Notes: generated from the sequence alone by a model not told the origin. DNA of 64,000 bases from Curtobacterium sp. MCSS17_015 (GCF_003234265.2 NZ_CP126256.1:186001-250000), one strand, 5' to 3'; positions 19,937 through 29,627 are shown, counted from the first letter of the stretch. Numbers and translations: made by a program.

Positions 19937-21160
19937 ATGCTCCAACCGCGTTCCACCAGCGCGTCCCTGATCACCCTCGCCGGGCGGTCCTACTTCCCCA
20001 TCGCCTTCATCGCGCGGCTCCCGTTCGCGATGATGGTCGTCGGCGTCCTGACCCTCGTCGTCGCCGCGCGTGACTCAGTCGCCCTCGGCGGTATCAACTC
20101 CGCGTCCGTCGGCATCGGGTCGGCGCTGTTCGGTCCGCTCGTCGGTGCCGCGGCCGACAAGTACGGGCAGCGGGCGGTGCTCGTCCCCGTCGGGCTCGCC
20201 AACGCGGTGCTGCTCGGCGCGCTCCCCTTCGTCGTGCAGAGCGCCGCGCCGGACCTCGCCGTCCTTGCGATGTCCTTCCTCATCGGCGCGAGCGCGCCGC
20301 AGGTCGCGCCGATGTCCCGCACCCGGCTGGTCGCGATCATCCGGAACCGGATGGACCCGAAGCGGCACGAGCGGGTCCTCAGCGGCACGATGGCGTACGA
20401 GTCCGCGGCCGACGAGACCGTCTTCATCGTCGGGCCGTTCCTGGTCGGCGTCCTCGCGAGTGCGATCGCGCCCTGGGTCGCCGTGGCCGGGGCCTCCGTG
20501 CTGACCTTCGTCTTCGTGACGGCGTTCGCACTGCACCCCACCGGTCGGCTCACGCTCGGGCACGCGTCCGACCCCCGGCCGGCGCCGGCCCGGGAGCTCC
20601 TCCGGCCCCGCCTGGTCGTCGTGGTCGTCGGCATCCTCGGCATCGGGTTCTTCTTCGGGTCGACCCTGACTTCGCTGACGGCGTTCATGGCCGACCACGG
20701 GGGATCGTCGCGCGCCGGTCTGCTCTACGGCCTGATGGGCATCGGCTCGGCCGGGCTCGCGCTCGGATCGGCGGCGTTCCCGCGGGCCTTCCGGCTCGGC
20801 TGGCGGTGGCTGGTGTTCGGCGCCGTGCTCCTGGGCTCGGCGATCGTCTTCGCCACCGCGGACTCCGTGCTCGCGGTCGGGATCGTCCTCGCGGTGATGG
20901 GCATCGGCATCGGTCCGACCCTCGTCACGCAGTACAGCCTCGGGTCTGACCGTTCACCGGTGGGCCGCTCGGCGACGACCATGACGATCCTCGGCTCGGC
21001 CGTCATCGTCGGGCAGTCGATCGCCTCGGCCGTGGTCGGCGAGGTCGCGGAGCGTGCCGGTACGCCGGCGGCGATGGCGTTCCCGGCGCTGGCCGCCGCC
21101 GTCGTCGTCCTGGCCGGCGTCGGCAACCTGGTGCTGTCCCGCCGCGACGCAGCGCGCTGA
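19937..21160 (+). CDS. MFS transporter
   Basis: A 407-residue major facilitator protein with about 12 membrane helices. The loop between helices 2 and 3 has the short form GAAADKYGQR of the MFS A-motif. The central loop (LHPTGRLTLGHASDPRP) is short. No family-specific signature was recognised; drug or metabolite efflux is the most common role for proteins of this size. No clear ribosome site is visible before the ATG at 19937, so the start is less certain. The gene is monocistronic, between hairpins and the convergent Mrp operon. Confidence 0.85.
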   Translation: MLQPRSTSASLITLAGRSYFPIAFIARLPFAMMVVGVLTLVVAARDSVALGGINSASVGIGSALFGPLVGAAADKYGQRAVLVPVGLANAVLLGALPFVVQSAAPDLAVLAMSFLIGASAPQVAPMSRTRLVAIIRNRMDPKRHERVLSGTMAYESAADETVFIVGPFLVGVLASAIAPWVAVAGASVLTFVFVTAFALHPTGRLTLGHASDPRPAPARELLRPRLVVVVVGILGIGFFFGSTLTSLTAFMADHGGSSRAGLLYGLMGIGSAGLALGSAAFPRAFRLGWRWLVFGAVLLGSAIVFATADSVLAVGIVLAVMGIGIGPTLVTQYSLGSDRSPVGRSATTMTILGSAVIVGQSIASAVVGEVAERAGTPAAMAFPALAAAVVVLAGVGNLVLSRRDAAR

Positions 21161-21172
21161 CGACGAGGCCGT

Positions 21173-21301
21173 TCACCTCGGCCGAGCGCGGCGACGAACC
21201 TCGGGAACGACCGATCCGGGGACCGCGCGGAGCGTGAACTGGTCGAGATCGGGCACGGTGAAGGCCGCGTACCCGTGCTCTGGCGTGAACAGCGATCCCA
21301 T
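21173..21301 (-). CDS. Possible small protein after mnhG
   Basis: A 42-codon open frame begins one base after the mnhG stop (TGACATG) on the same strand. The codons show the same strong G/C third-position bias as neighbouring genes. The translation (MGSLFTPEHGYAAFTVPDLD...) matches nothing recognised. No ribosome site is visible, so expression would depend on coupling to mnhG. It may be non-coding. Confidence 0.3.
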   Translation of the reverse strand: MGSLFTPEHGYAAFTVPDLDQFTLRAVPGSVVPEVRRRARPR

Positions 21302-21302
21302 G

Positions 21303-21665
21303 TCACTCGGTGTCGTCCACCAGCAGGTCCTCGTGCCGGTAGTCGCCCGAACGCAACCCGGCGCGGGCGATCATGTGCGTCGACACCGGCACGAGCGCCA
21401 GCTGGAACACCAGCGCCGGCAGCACCACCCAGAGCACCGTCCACGTCCAGACGGCGACGACGACCGCCGCCAGGCAGCAGGCCAGCCCGAGCACCTGGGG
21501 CTTCGCCATCGCGTGCAGCCGGACCAGCGGGTCCGGGAAGCGCACGATGCCGATCGCCGCGGCGAGGGACAGCGAGGCCCCCACGAGGAGCAGTGCGAGG
21601 GCGATCCACGCGCGGATGCCGGCGTCGTCGAGGAACGCCTGCAGCATGTCCGTCATCTCGGTCAT
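21303..21665 (-). CDS. mnhG: Mrp Na+/H+ antiporter subunit G
   Basis: A 120-residue membrane protein with three helices and the MnhG signature GIVRFPDPLVRLHAMAKPQ. It is the last of six overlapping mnh genes, and the ATG overlaps the mnhF stop. In the Mrp complex, subunit G sits with E and F in the sodium-transporting part. Confidence 0.93.
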   Translation of the reverse strand: MTEMTDMLQAFLDDAGIRAWIALALLLVGASLSLAAAIGIVRFPDPLVRLHAMAKPQVLGLACCLAAVVVAVWTWTVLWVVLPALVFQLALVPVSTHMIARAGLRSGDYRHEDLLVDDTE

Positions 21666-22075
21666 CGCCGGCCTCCCGCGGTGTGGCCGTGCTCGTCCTC
21701 GGCTGCGGCGTCGTCGGCCTGACCGGCGACGGTGGCCTCGTCGGCTGCCTCCACGGCGTGCTCGGGGGTGGTGGCGTCCATGCCCTCGTCCTCCGGGTCG
21801 GTCGACGGGGTGACCGCGCGCGCGACGGCGACGGTCGCGAAGACGCTCGTCGCGGCGATGACGACCAGCACGGGAACGGCGCTGAGGTCCTGCCGGATCA
21901 CCACCGCGGCGGCGATGACGAGCAGCACGGTGGTGAGCACCATGTCCGACCCGATCATCCGGTCGAGGATCGTCGGCCCGCGCACGATGCGCCCGACCGC
22001 GAGCGCCAGGGTGACTCCGAGGAGCACCAGCACGAGGGCGACCCCGACGGCCATGACGGCGAGGGCGGCGCTCAC
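21662..22075 (-). CDS. mnhF: Mrp Na+/H+ antiporter subunit F
   Basis: A 137-residue protein with three membrane helices and the MnhF motif GPTILDRMIGSDMVLT in the first 55 residues. About 48 C-terminal residues after the last helix form an acidic tail (rich in Asp, Glu, Ala and Thr, with HGH near the end) that ordinary MnhF proteins of about 90 residues lack. The GTG start overlaps the mnhE stop. Confidence 0.92.
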   Translation of the reverse strand: MSAALAVMAVGVALVLVLLGVTLALAVGRIVRGPTILDRMIGSDMVLTTVLLVIAAAVVIRQDLSAVPVLVVIAATSVFATVAVARAVTPSTDPEDEGMDATTPEHAVEAADEATVAGQADDAAAEDEHGHTAGGRR

Positions 22076-22653
22076 CGGGTCACCTCCGGCAGCGGCTCGG
22101 ACAGTTCCGACACGTCCTGCTTCGAGCCGATCGCGCGGATCACGAGCGCCTCGATCGTCAGCGCCTCGCGGCGGGCGTGGTCGACCTGCTCGACACGCTC
22201 GGTGTCGAGCACGTGCAGGAGCAGGCGTCGTCGGCGCAGGTCCTGGTCGATCACGTACGAGCCGGGGACGAGCGAGATCGCGATGGTGGACAGGGTGAAG
22301 GTCATCTCCGACGTGGTGTGCAGCTGGACGAGGACGATCGAGCTCCTCCGGACGCCCCGGGGTCGGACCGCCACCCACGCGATCCGGAACGACGCGACGA
22401 CGACGTACCCGGCCCAGACGACGAGGAACCGCAGCACCTGGAGCACGGAGAACCGAGCGGACAACGGCACCGGCGGCAACGGCAGCAGCTGCGTGACGAG
22501 CAGCGCGACGACGAGCCCACACAGCAGGGTGAGCGGTGTCCAGTTGCCCCAGAGCAGTGCCCAGAGCACGGTCAGCCCGGCGACGAGGGGCACGTCGTAG
22601 CGCCACGCCAGTGCCATCCGGCGGGCGTTCGTGAACCGGCGGACGTCCGTCAT
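22072..22653 (-). CDS. mnhE: Mrp Na+/H+ antiporter subunit E
   Basis: A 193-residue MnhE subunit: two or three N-terminal membrane helices and a soluble C-terminal domain that includes the family region LVQLHTTSEMTFTLSTIAISLVPGS, here seen around residues 108-135. The ATG overlaps the mnhD stop and the TGA overlaps the mnhF start. Confidence 0.93.
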   Translation of the reverse strand: MTDVRRFTNARRMALAWRYDVPLVAGLTVLWALLWGNWTPLTLLCGLVVALLVTQLLPLPPVPLSARFSVLQVLRFLVVWAGYVVVASFRIAWVAVRPRGVRRSSIVLVQLHTTSEMTFTLSTIAISLVPGSYVIDQDLRRRRLLLHVLDTERVEQVDHARREALTIEALVIRAIGSKQDVSELSEPLPEVTR

Positions 22654-24377
22654 CGTGCCGCACCCCCGAGCACGGCCTGCACGTAGCGGTCCGGGGACTC
22701 GAGCGACTCGGCGGCGCGGGTCGCGTAGCCGTAGAGCGGTCCGGCGACGACCGTCAGGGCGACGGACCCGAGCACCGCCACGGTCGTCACGGCGACGAGC
22801 ATCGGGGGCAGTTTCGTCCGGGCGTGCTCGGACGACGGCGCCTCGCCGTGCTCGTGCGTGTCCGACTTCGTCGGGTCGTCGAGCGTACCGATCGAGCCGT
22901 CCCCGGCCGGGGCGCGCACGACCGCGGCCCGCGCACCATCGCTGGCGGAGCCTCCCGGCCGGTCGTCGCCCTCCGGCACGGTGACGGGGGCGGGTTCCGG
23001 CGCGCGCAGGTGCTCGTGCGGTTCGGCGACGCTGGCGTGCGGCGCCGCGGCCTCGGCGGCGGGCTTCGGCCGCCAGAAGGCGGCGTCCCAGACGCGCATC
23101 AGCGCGTACAGGGTCAGGAGGCTCGTCACGACTCCGGCGCCGATCGTCAGGTAGGCCAACGGCGAGCCGTCCTCCGCCGCTGCGCGGAACAGACCGAGCT
23201 TGCCGATGAAGCCGGAGAACGGCGGGATCCCGCCCAGGTTGAACGCCGGGACCAGGTACAGGGCCGCGAGCAGGGGTGCCGCCGTGAGGAGGCCGCCCAG
23301 CGAACGGGTGGAGGTGGTGCCGCCGACCCGCTCCATGAGCCCGGAGACCAGGAACAGCGTGGTCTGCACGACGATGTGGTGCACCGTGTAGAAGACCGCC
23401 GCCGCCGTGCCGACCACCGACCCGAGGCCGATGCCCATCACCATGAAGCCGATGTGGCTGATCAGGGTGAAGGACAGCAACCGTTTCACGTCGGTCTGCG
23501 ACACCGCGCCGAGCACCCCGACGATCATCGTCAGCGCCGCGACCACGAGCAGGACCGTGTTGAGCTGCGGCCGGGGGAAGATGATCGTCTCGAGCCGGAT
23601 GATCGCGTAGATGCCGACCTTCGTGAGCAGGCCGGCGAACACCGCGGTGACCGGTGCGGGGGCGGTCGGGTAGGAGTCCGGCAGCCAGAACGCCAGCGGG
23701 AACACCGCCGCCTTGATGCCGAAGCCGATGAGCAACATCGTGTGGAGCAGCAGCTGGACGTGCTCGGGCAGGTCGGCCACCCGTTCGCTGATCTGCGCGA
23801 TGTTCACGGTGCCGGTCGCGCCGTAGACCAGGCCGATGGCGGCGAGGAAGATCGACGACGAGATGAGGCTCGTGATGATGTACGTCGTCCCGGCCCGCAC
23901 GCGCTGCACGCTGCCACCGACGGTGATGAGCACGTAGCTCGCCACCAGGAGCATCTCGAACGCGACGTACAGGTTGAACAGGTCGCCCGCGATGAACGAG
24001 TCGAGGACGCCCGCGGCGAGGACGAGGTACGTCGGGTAGAAGATCGTGACCGGGGCGTCCTCGTCGTCGTCGGCCAGGCCCTGGCCGATCGAGAACAGCA
24101 GGACGACGAGCAGCACCGACGCCGACACGGTGAGGAGCAGGGCGCTCAGCCGGTCGACCACGAGCGAGATGCCGTACGGCGCCTGCCAGCCGCCGACCTG
24201 CACGACGATCGTGCCGTGCCGGTCGACGAGGACCATGAGGGCCACGGCCACGGCGACCGCGATGACGAGCACCGCGACCGTGATCGCACGCTGCAGCTGC
24301 TGGTGGCGGAGCAGGCCGAGGGCGACGGCGGCGCCGAGCAGGGGGACGAGGACCAGGAGCGGGACGAGGGAGGTCAC
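22650..24377 (-). CDS. mnhD: Mrp Na+/H+ antiporter subunit D
   Basis: A 575-residue proton-channel subunit homologous to complex I NuoL/M/N. It has about 14 membrane helices, with the conserved Glu in FEMLLVASY, the Lys in LLTKVGIYA, and HHIVVQTTLFL. The C-terminal part has a long hydrophilic insertion of about 85 residues (Ala/Pro/Glu/Asp-rich, with several His) between the penultimate and last helices, unlike typical MnhD of about 500 residues. The GTG start overlaps the mnhC stop. Confidence 0.94.
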   Translation of the reverse strand: MTSLVPLLVLVPLLGAAVALGLLRHQQLQRAITVAVLVIAVAVAVALMVLVDRHGTIVVQVGGWQAPYGISLVVDRLSALLLTVSASVLLVVLLFSIGQGLADDDEDAPVTIFYPTYLVLAAGVLDSFIAGDLFNLYVAFEMLLVASYVLITVGGSVQRVRAGTTYIITSLISSSIFLAAIGLVYGATGTVNIAQISERVADLPEHVQLLLHTMLLIGFGIKAAVFPLAFWLPDSYPTAPAPVTAVFAGLLTKVGIYAIIRLETIIFPRPQLNTVLLVVAALTMIVGVLGAVSQTDVKRLLSFTLISHIGFMVMGIGLGSVVGTAAAVFYTVHHIVVQTTLFLVSGLMERVGGTTSTRSLGGLLTAAPLLAALYLVPAFNLGGIPPFSGFIGKLGLFRAAAEDGSPLAYLTIGAGVVTSLLTLYALMRVWDAAFWRPKPAAEAAAPHASVAEPHEHLRAPEPAPVTVPEGDDRPGGSASDGARAAVVRAPAGDGSIGTLDDPTKSDTHEHGEAPSSEHARTKLPPMLVAVTTVAVLGSVALTVVAGPLYGYATRAAESLESPDRYVQAVLGGAAR

Positions 24378-24862
24378 GGGCGGGCCTGCTCTCGGTCGGT
24401 GTCGTGCGGGGTGGTGACGTGCGGGTCGTCCGCGTCCTCCGGGGCCTTCGGGTCGCGCCGTGCACGCGGGTCGTCCTCTTCCGCCAGCTCGGGGTCGTCG
24501 TCGGCCGGGTCGTCCCGGTCGTGGCGGATCGCGACGTCGGCCTCGTCCACCTCGACCTCGTCGGCGCGGGACAACCGCCAGGAGCGGTGGATGAGCGCGA
24601 GGAGGAACGCGCTGACGGCGAAGGTGATGACGATCGCGGTGAGGGCGAAGGCCTGGGGGAGCGGGTCGGTGATGCCGTCCGCGGTCTTCCCGATCGGCGG
24701 GTCGCCCGCGGCGCCGGACATGGTCAGCAGCAGCAGGTTGAGCGCGTTGCCGAGCAGGAGGAAGCCGAGCAGCATCCGGGTCAGGGAGCGTTCGAGGAGC
24801 AGGTAGACGCCGCACGAGAACAGCACGGCCATCGCGATGACGAGGACGAGGGTGACGGTCAT
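24374..24862 (-). CDS. mnhC: Mrp Na+/H+ antiporter subunit C
   Basis: A 162-residue protein homologous to NuoK. Three helices occupy the first 95 residues, with the family region GFLLLGNALNLLLL and the DPLPQAFALTAIVI segment. About 65 acidic residues follow (long Asp/Glu/Pro/Arg stretch), an extension absent from standard 110-residue MnhC. The ATG overlaps the stop of mnhA. Confidence 0.94.
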   Translation of the reverse strand: MTVTLVLVIAMAVLFSCGVYLLLERSLTRMLLGFLLLGNALNLLLLTMSGAAGDPPIGKTADGITDPLPQAFALTAIVITFAVSAFLLALIHRSWRLSRADEVEVDEADVAIRHDRDDPADDDPELAEEDDPRARRDPKAPEDADDPHVTTPHDTDREQARP

Positions 24863-27747
24863 GCGTTGGTTCCCTCCATGGTGTCAGCGGTGGCGGTGTC
24901 GGTGCCGGTGGTGCGACGGTCCGCGATGCGCTGGCGGTCGACCTCGGCCCCGAGCGAGCGGAGGACGTCGAGCACGAGCCCGACCACGACGAGGTAGACG
25001 CCGATGTCGAAGAACGTCGCGGTGACGAACTCGACGTGCCCGAGCACCGGGACGGTCGCCTCGAAGAACTCGGAGTAGAGCGCCTCCTTGCCGGCGACCA
25101 TCGGCACGATCGCGGTGACGGCCGCGGTGGCGACCCCGAGCCCGAGGAGACGGCCGGCCCGGATGGGGGCGGCCGCACCGAGTTCGGCCGGACCGCCCGC
25201 CAGGTACCGGGCGGCGAGGGCGATGCCGGCGACCAGACCACCGGCGAAACCACCACCGGCCGAGTTGTGGCCGGCGAACAGCAGGTACAGCGACAGCACG
25301 ATGAGCCCGTGGAACAGCAGGCGGACGACGATGTCGAGCAGCGCGGAGCGTCCGGTCGGGATCGCGGCGCTCGTCGGGAGCCACGCGCGGGGTTCGCCGT
25401 CGGCCCGGTCGTCGCCGCTCGCGACCGACGAGGGCATGTCCCGGAGGCGGGGCAGGGTGTCCTCGCGGGAGTTCACGAAGATGAGGCTCGCGACGCCCGT
25501 CGCCGCGGCGACCACGACGGTGAGCTCGCCGAGCGTGTCCCAGCCACGCAGGTCGACCAGGGCGACGTTGACCACGTTGAGTCCGTGCCCGAAGGAGCTC
25601 GTCAGCGCGGGCAGGTCCGGCCAGAGCGGTTCGGCGGTACGGGCGGAGGCGGCGACGATGACCACGATCGCGAGGGTGATGCCGGCCAGGGCGGCGAAGA
25701 GGGCCCGGAGCACGCGGAAGCGCGAGGGGTTGGCGGTTCCGATGCGCGGGGGCAGCCGACGGAGCACGAGCACGAAGGCGATCAGCGTCACGGTCTCGAC
25801 GACGAGCTGCGTGAGCGCGAGGTCGACGGCGCCGTGCAGCAGGAAGAGCATCGCGGTGCCGTAGCCCGTCACGCCGACCAGGACGGCCGCGGCGAACCGG
25901 GTCTTCGCGGCGAGGACGGCGACCGCGGCGGCCGACATCACGAGGACCACGGGGATCTGCCCCCAGGTGTCGGCGAAGCGGACGTGGAACGACCACGGAC
26001 CGCCGACCACGAGGTTCGCGATGGCGCCGGCGACGAAGACCGACAGGATGACGGTGAGGTAGTAGGGGAGCGAGCCGCGCTGGAGACCGGCGGTGAGCCA
26101 GGTCGCGAAACGGTCCAGGCCGCGCATCATCCGGCGGTAGTTCGCGGACGCCGACGGGGAGCCCGCCAGGCGGTGCTGCACGGCCTCGACGCGGGTGCGG
26201 AGCAGGAAGAGGACGGCGCCGCCGACGAGGGTCAGCGCCGAGATGCCGAGAGCCGGTTCGAGACCGTGCCAGAGCGCCAGGTGCGGGACCTCGCCGGAGC
26301 CGTGCCGTGCTGCGGCCGCGGCGGACTCGAAGCCGTGCGCGACGAACGGGGTCGCGAGCCCGAGCACGAGGCCCGTGACGCCGAGCACCGACGGGACGAC
26401 GCCCAGGCCGTGCAGTGCGTGCGGCTCGGTCTGCGGGACGCCGGACTTCCGCGCGAAGGTGCCCCAGAAGAACCGGCAGGAGTACGCCACCGTCAGGACG
26501 GAGCCGAGCGTGACCCCGACCAGTGCGACCCAGGCCCACCCGGCGTCGGCACTGTGCAGCTCCTCGACGAACCCGGTGAGCACGGCCTCCTTCGCGACGA
26601 AACCGATGAGCGGTGGGATGCCCGACATCGAGGCGAGCGCGAGCACCGCGACGGCCGCGAGCCACGGCAGCCGACGCCCCACACCGCTGAGCTTCCAGAG
26701 GTCACGGGTGCCGGCGACGTGGTCGACCGTGCCGACGACCAGGAACAGGGTCGACTTGAACGTGGCGTGGGCGACGAGGAGCACGACCCCGCCGAGGGCG
26801 AGTTCCGGCACGCCCCACCCGCTCGCGAGCACGAGGAACCCGAGCTGGGCGACCGTCCCGTAGGCGAGCAGGAGCTTGAGGTCGGTCTGGCGGAGGGCCC
26901 GGTACCCGCCGACGAGCATGCCCAGCACCCCGAGGACGGTGATCGTCTCGCGCCACCCGTCGAGCAGCGCGAACGCCGGAGCGAGCCGGGCGACCAGGTA
27001 GATGCCGGCCTTGACCATCGCGGCGGCGTGCAGGTAGGCGCTGACCGGGGTCGGCGCGGCCATCGCTGCGGGCAGCCAGAAGTGGAAGGGGACGATCGCG
27101 GACTTCGTCAGTGCGCCGACGAGCACGAGCACCACGGACACCGACACGGCGGTGCCGGTCGGCGGTGCGGCGATGATCCCCGACAGCGAGGTGGTGCCGG
27201 CGGCGACGGACACGACGACCAGGCCGGCCAGCATCGCGAGCCCGCCGGCCGTGGTGACCACGAGCGCCTGCATGGCCGCAGCGCGACTGGCACGCTTGAC
27301 GGCGTCGTGCCCGATGAGCAGGTACGAGAAGACCGTCGTGGCCTCCCACAGGACGAACAGCACGATGACGTCGTCGGCGATCACGAGGCCGTACATCGAC
27401 CCGGCGAAGGCGGTCAGCACGCCGGCGAACCGACCGAGTCCGGGCTCGTCGTCGGGGAAGTACGACGCGCAGTAGACGAGCACGAGGGCTCCGACCGCGG
27501 TGACCACGAGCGCGAGCACCCACGACAGCGCGTCGACCCGGAACGCCAGGTCGAGGGCGAGTTGGGGGATCCAGCGCACCCGCTCGGTGACGCCGGTCTC
27601 GAGGGCGGACCGGGTCTGCGTCAGGGTGAGGACCGCGGCGGCCACGGGGGCGAGGGCGGCGACGAAGAAGACGCGGCGCCCCAGCAGGGGGGTGAGTGCG
27701 GGGACGACGAGTGCGATGACGCCGAACGCGATGAGGACGGTGGACAA
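24859..27747 (-). CDS. mnhA: Mrp Na+/H+ antiporter subunit A fused to subunit B
   Basis: A protein of about 962 residues heading the Mrp operon. Residues 1 to about 500 form the NuoL-like proton channel (FVLWEATTVFSYLLIGHD, GALTKSAIVPFHFWLP). Then come the MbhD/DUF4040 and MbhE-like segments, and residues 820 to about 930 form the MnhB domain (HNSAGGGFAGGLVAG), a separate gene in Bacillus. The TTG at 27747 is chosen because AGGAGG lies 8 bases upstream; a GTG at 27756 overlaps that ribosome site. The complex exports Na+ and supports pH and salt tolerance. Confidence 0.94.
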   Translation of the reverse strand: MSTVLIAFGVIALVVPALTPLLGRRVFFVAALAPVAAAVLTLTQTRSALETGVTERVRWIPQLALDLAFRVDALSWVLALVVTAVGALVLVYCASYFPDDEPGLGRFAGVLTAFAGSMYGLVIADDVIVLFVLWEATTVFSYLLIGHDAVKRASRAAAMQALVVTTAGGLAMLAGLVVVSVAAGTTSLSGIIAAPPTGTAVSVSVVLVLVGALTKSAIVPFHFWLPAAMAAPTPVSAYLHAAAMVKAGIYLVARLAPAFALLDGWRETITVLGVLGMLVGGYRALRQTDLKLLLAYGTVAQLGFLVLASGWGVPELALGGVVLLVAHATFKSTLFLVVGTVDHVAGTRDLWKLSGVGRRLPWLAAVAVLALASMSGIPPLIGFVAKEAVLTGFVEELHSADAGWAWVALVGVTLGSVLTVAYSCRFFWGTFARKSGVPQTEPHALHGLGVVPSVLGVTGLVLGLATPFVAHGFESAAAAARHGSGEVPHLALWHGLEPALGISALTLVGGAVLFLLRTRVEAVQHRLAGSPSASANYRRMMRGLDRFATWLTAGLQRGSLPYYLTVILSVFVAGAIANLVVGGPWSFHVRFADTWGQIPVVLVMSAAAVAVLAAKTRFAAAVLVGVTGYGTAMLFLLHGAVDLALTQLVVETVTLIAFVLVLRRLPPRIGTANPSRFRVLRALFAALAGITLAIVVIVAASARTAEPLWPDLPALTSSFGHGLNVVNVALVDLRGWDTLGELTVVVAAATGVASLIFVNSREDTLPRLRDMPSSVASGDDRADGEPRAWLPTSAAIPTGRSALLDIVVRLLFHGLIVLSLYLLFAGHNSAGGGFAGGLVAGIALAARYLAGGPAELGAAAPIRAGRLLGLGVATAAVTAIVPMVAGKEALYSEFFEATVPVLGHVEFVTATFFDIGVYLVVVGLVLDVLRSLGAEVDRQRIADRRTTGTDTATADTMEGTNA

Positions 27748-27960
27748 GCGGGGCACCTCCTCGGGGGTCGGGCTGCAGTCCGGCTCTCTTGGTTCCTCAC
27801 AGCCTACGGAGAGGTGGATGGGCAGACCCTGTGGAGTCCGTCAGGTTCGCCCGCACGGGTGCATGCTCCGCATCCAGGTCGGCGGTCGGCCGACCCGTCG
27901 AGCGCCGGGACCTGGGATGATCGTCAGCGGTGCGCGCTCGGCGTGCCGTGGAGGTGACCG

Positions 27961-28581
27961 GTGGACGCAGCAGAACAGATGGTGCTGCAGCTCGTCGGCA
28001 CCCCGTGGGCGTTCCTCGCCGTCGGACTCGTGCTCGCGGTGGGCAGCGTCGCGGTGTTCCTCCCCAGTCAGGCGATGGTCGTCGCGATCGGCACGCTCCT
28101 GGTCGGCGGGGACGGCGGTCTCCTGCCGGTGGTGTTCCTCGTCGTCGCGGCGACGATCGGCATGGTGCTCGGGGACCTCGGGCTCTACCACCTGGCGCGA
28201 TCCGCGGACCTCGGCTCGAGGTCGTGGTTCACCCGACCGAAGGTCAGCAAGGCACGGGAGGCGATCGACGAGCGGTACCGCGCCGCCCCAGGTCGCATCG
28301 CCGTCCTCGGTCGGTTCATCCCGATGGGACGGCTCACGACGAACCTCGTCGGCGCCGACAGCGGTCTCGACGTCCGGCGCTTCCTGCTCAGCTGCCTGCT
28401 CGCCGACGTCGTCTGGGCGGCCTACTGCGTCGGCATCGCGGCGGCCACCGGCGGGTGGAGCCGCGACCGGCCGTTCCTCGTGACCGTGCTGGCGGTCGTG
28501 GCCTCGATCCTCCTCGGGCTCGGCATCTCGGCGGTCGAGAAGGCCCTGCGCCGACGCGGTGAGGCGGCGGCTGCGGCCTGA
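27961..28581 (+). CDS. DedA family membrane protein
   Basis: A 206-residue inner membrane protein of the DedA/VTT family, whose members are implicated in lipid flipping and envelope homeostasis. The core shows the re-entrant motifs: Pro in VFLPSQAM, the acidic GDLGLYHLAR segment and the conserved GRFIPMGR. GGAGG lies 5 bases before the GTG. It is divergent from the Mrp operon across about 200 bases. Confidence 0.9.
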   Translation: MDAAEQMVLQLVGTPWAFLAVGLVLAVGSVAVFLPSQAMVVAIGTLLVGGDGGLLPVVFLVVAATIGMVLGDLGLYHLARSADLGSRSWFTRPKVSKAREAIDERYRAAPGRIAVLGRFIPMGRLTTNLVGADSGLDVRRFLLSCLLADVVWAAYCVGIAAATGGWSRDRPFLVTVLAVVASILLGLGISAVEKALRRRGEAAAAA

Positions 28582-28701
28582 GCCGCCCGCACCGAGCTGA
28601 TCGAGCCGCCCGTCCCGCGCGGCTCGGACCGCCCATCCCGCCGGGGGGCCGACGAGTCGGGCCCGTAGCGTGGCCGTACCGTCCGTGTCCGAAGGAGAAC
28701 C

Positions 28702-29610
28702 GTGCCCGCGCCGAGCCTCACCGACCTCGTCCCCGACCCGACCGCGCTCGAGACGCTCGACACCGGCAGCACGTGGGCGGAGGGGCCCTGCTGGATCCCC
28801 GCCACCCGCACGCTCCGCTGGTCCGACATCCCCGGGGACCGTGTCCTGCAGTGGTCGGCGGCGGACGGCGCCGTCACGGAGTACGCCACGGGGGTCGAGT
28901 TCACCAACGGCCGGACGCTCGACCGCGACGGCTCGGTGGTGCAGTGCTCGCACGGGCTCCGGCGCGTCGAGCGCGACCGGGACGGCACCGTCACGCCGGT
29001 GACCACGAGCTGGGGTGCGGTCCGCTTCAACTCCCCGAACGACGTCGTCGTCACGCGGGACGGCAGCGTCTGGTTCACCGACCCGGCGTACGGCATCACG
29101 CAGCCGCGCGAGGGACACCCGGGCGCGCGGGAGTACGGCGACCACTGGGTGTTCCGCTGCGGGCCGGACGGCGAGGACCTCCGGCCGGTCGTGCTCGACG
29201 TCGACGAACCGAACGGACTGGCCTTTTCGCCCGACGAGCGGGTGCTCTACGTCGCCAGTTCCGACCGAGCCCGGCCGGTGATCCGGGCCTACGACGTGGT
29301 GACGGACGGCGACGCCGCTCCCGGCCTGCCCGGCGTCCGGGTCAAGAACGGCCGCGACCTCGTGCGCTTCGCGCCGGGTGAGGGTGTGCCGGACGGCATC
29401 CGCGTCGACGAGGGGGGCCGGCTGTGGTCGTCCTCCGCCGTCGGGGTGTTCGTGCACACCGCGGACGGCACGCGCATCGGCACGGTCCCCGTGCCCGAGG
29501 TCGTCGCGAACCTCTGTTTCGGCGGCGACGACGGCCGCACCCTCTTCGTCACCGCGACGACCTCGGTGCACCGCATCCGGACCACGACCCGGGACGCCGC
29601 CCGCCGCTGA
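28702..29610 (+). CDS. SMP-30/gluconolactonase family protein
   Basis: A 302-residue six-bladed beta-propeller of the SMP-30/LRE family, metal-dependent lactonases of sugar catabolism. Candidate metal ligands follow the family pattern: Glu in WAEGPCWIP, Asn in NSPNDVVV, DEPNGLAFS, and the later VPDGIRVDEGG. AAGGAG lies 5 bases before the GTG, with a TACCGT hexamer at 28677 about 20 bases upstream. No sugar operon surrounds it, so the lactone substrate is unknown. Confidence 0.9.
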   Translation: MPAPSLTDLVPDPTALETLDTGSTWAEGPCWIPATRTLRWSDIPGDRVLQWSAADGAVTEYATGVEFTNGRTLDRDGSVVQCSHGLRRVERDRDGTVTPVTTSWGAVRFNSPNDVVVTRDGSVWFTDPAYGITQPREGHPGAREYGDHWVFRCGPDGEDLRPVVLDVDEPNGLAFSPDERVLYVASSDRARPVIRAYDVVTDGDAAPGLPGVRVKNGRDLVRFAPGEGVPDGIRVDEGGRLWSSSAVGVFVHTADGTRIGTVPVPEVVANLCFGGDDGRTLFVTATTSVHRIRTTTRDAARR

Positions 29611-29627
29611 CGTATCCTGGCTCGGCC

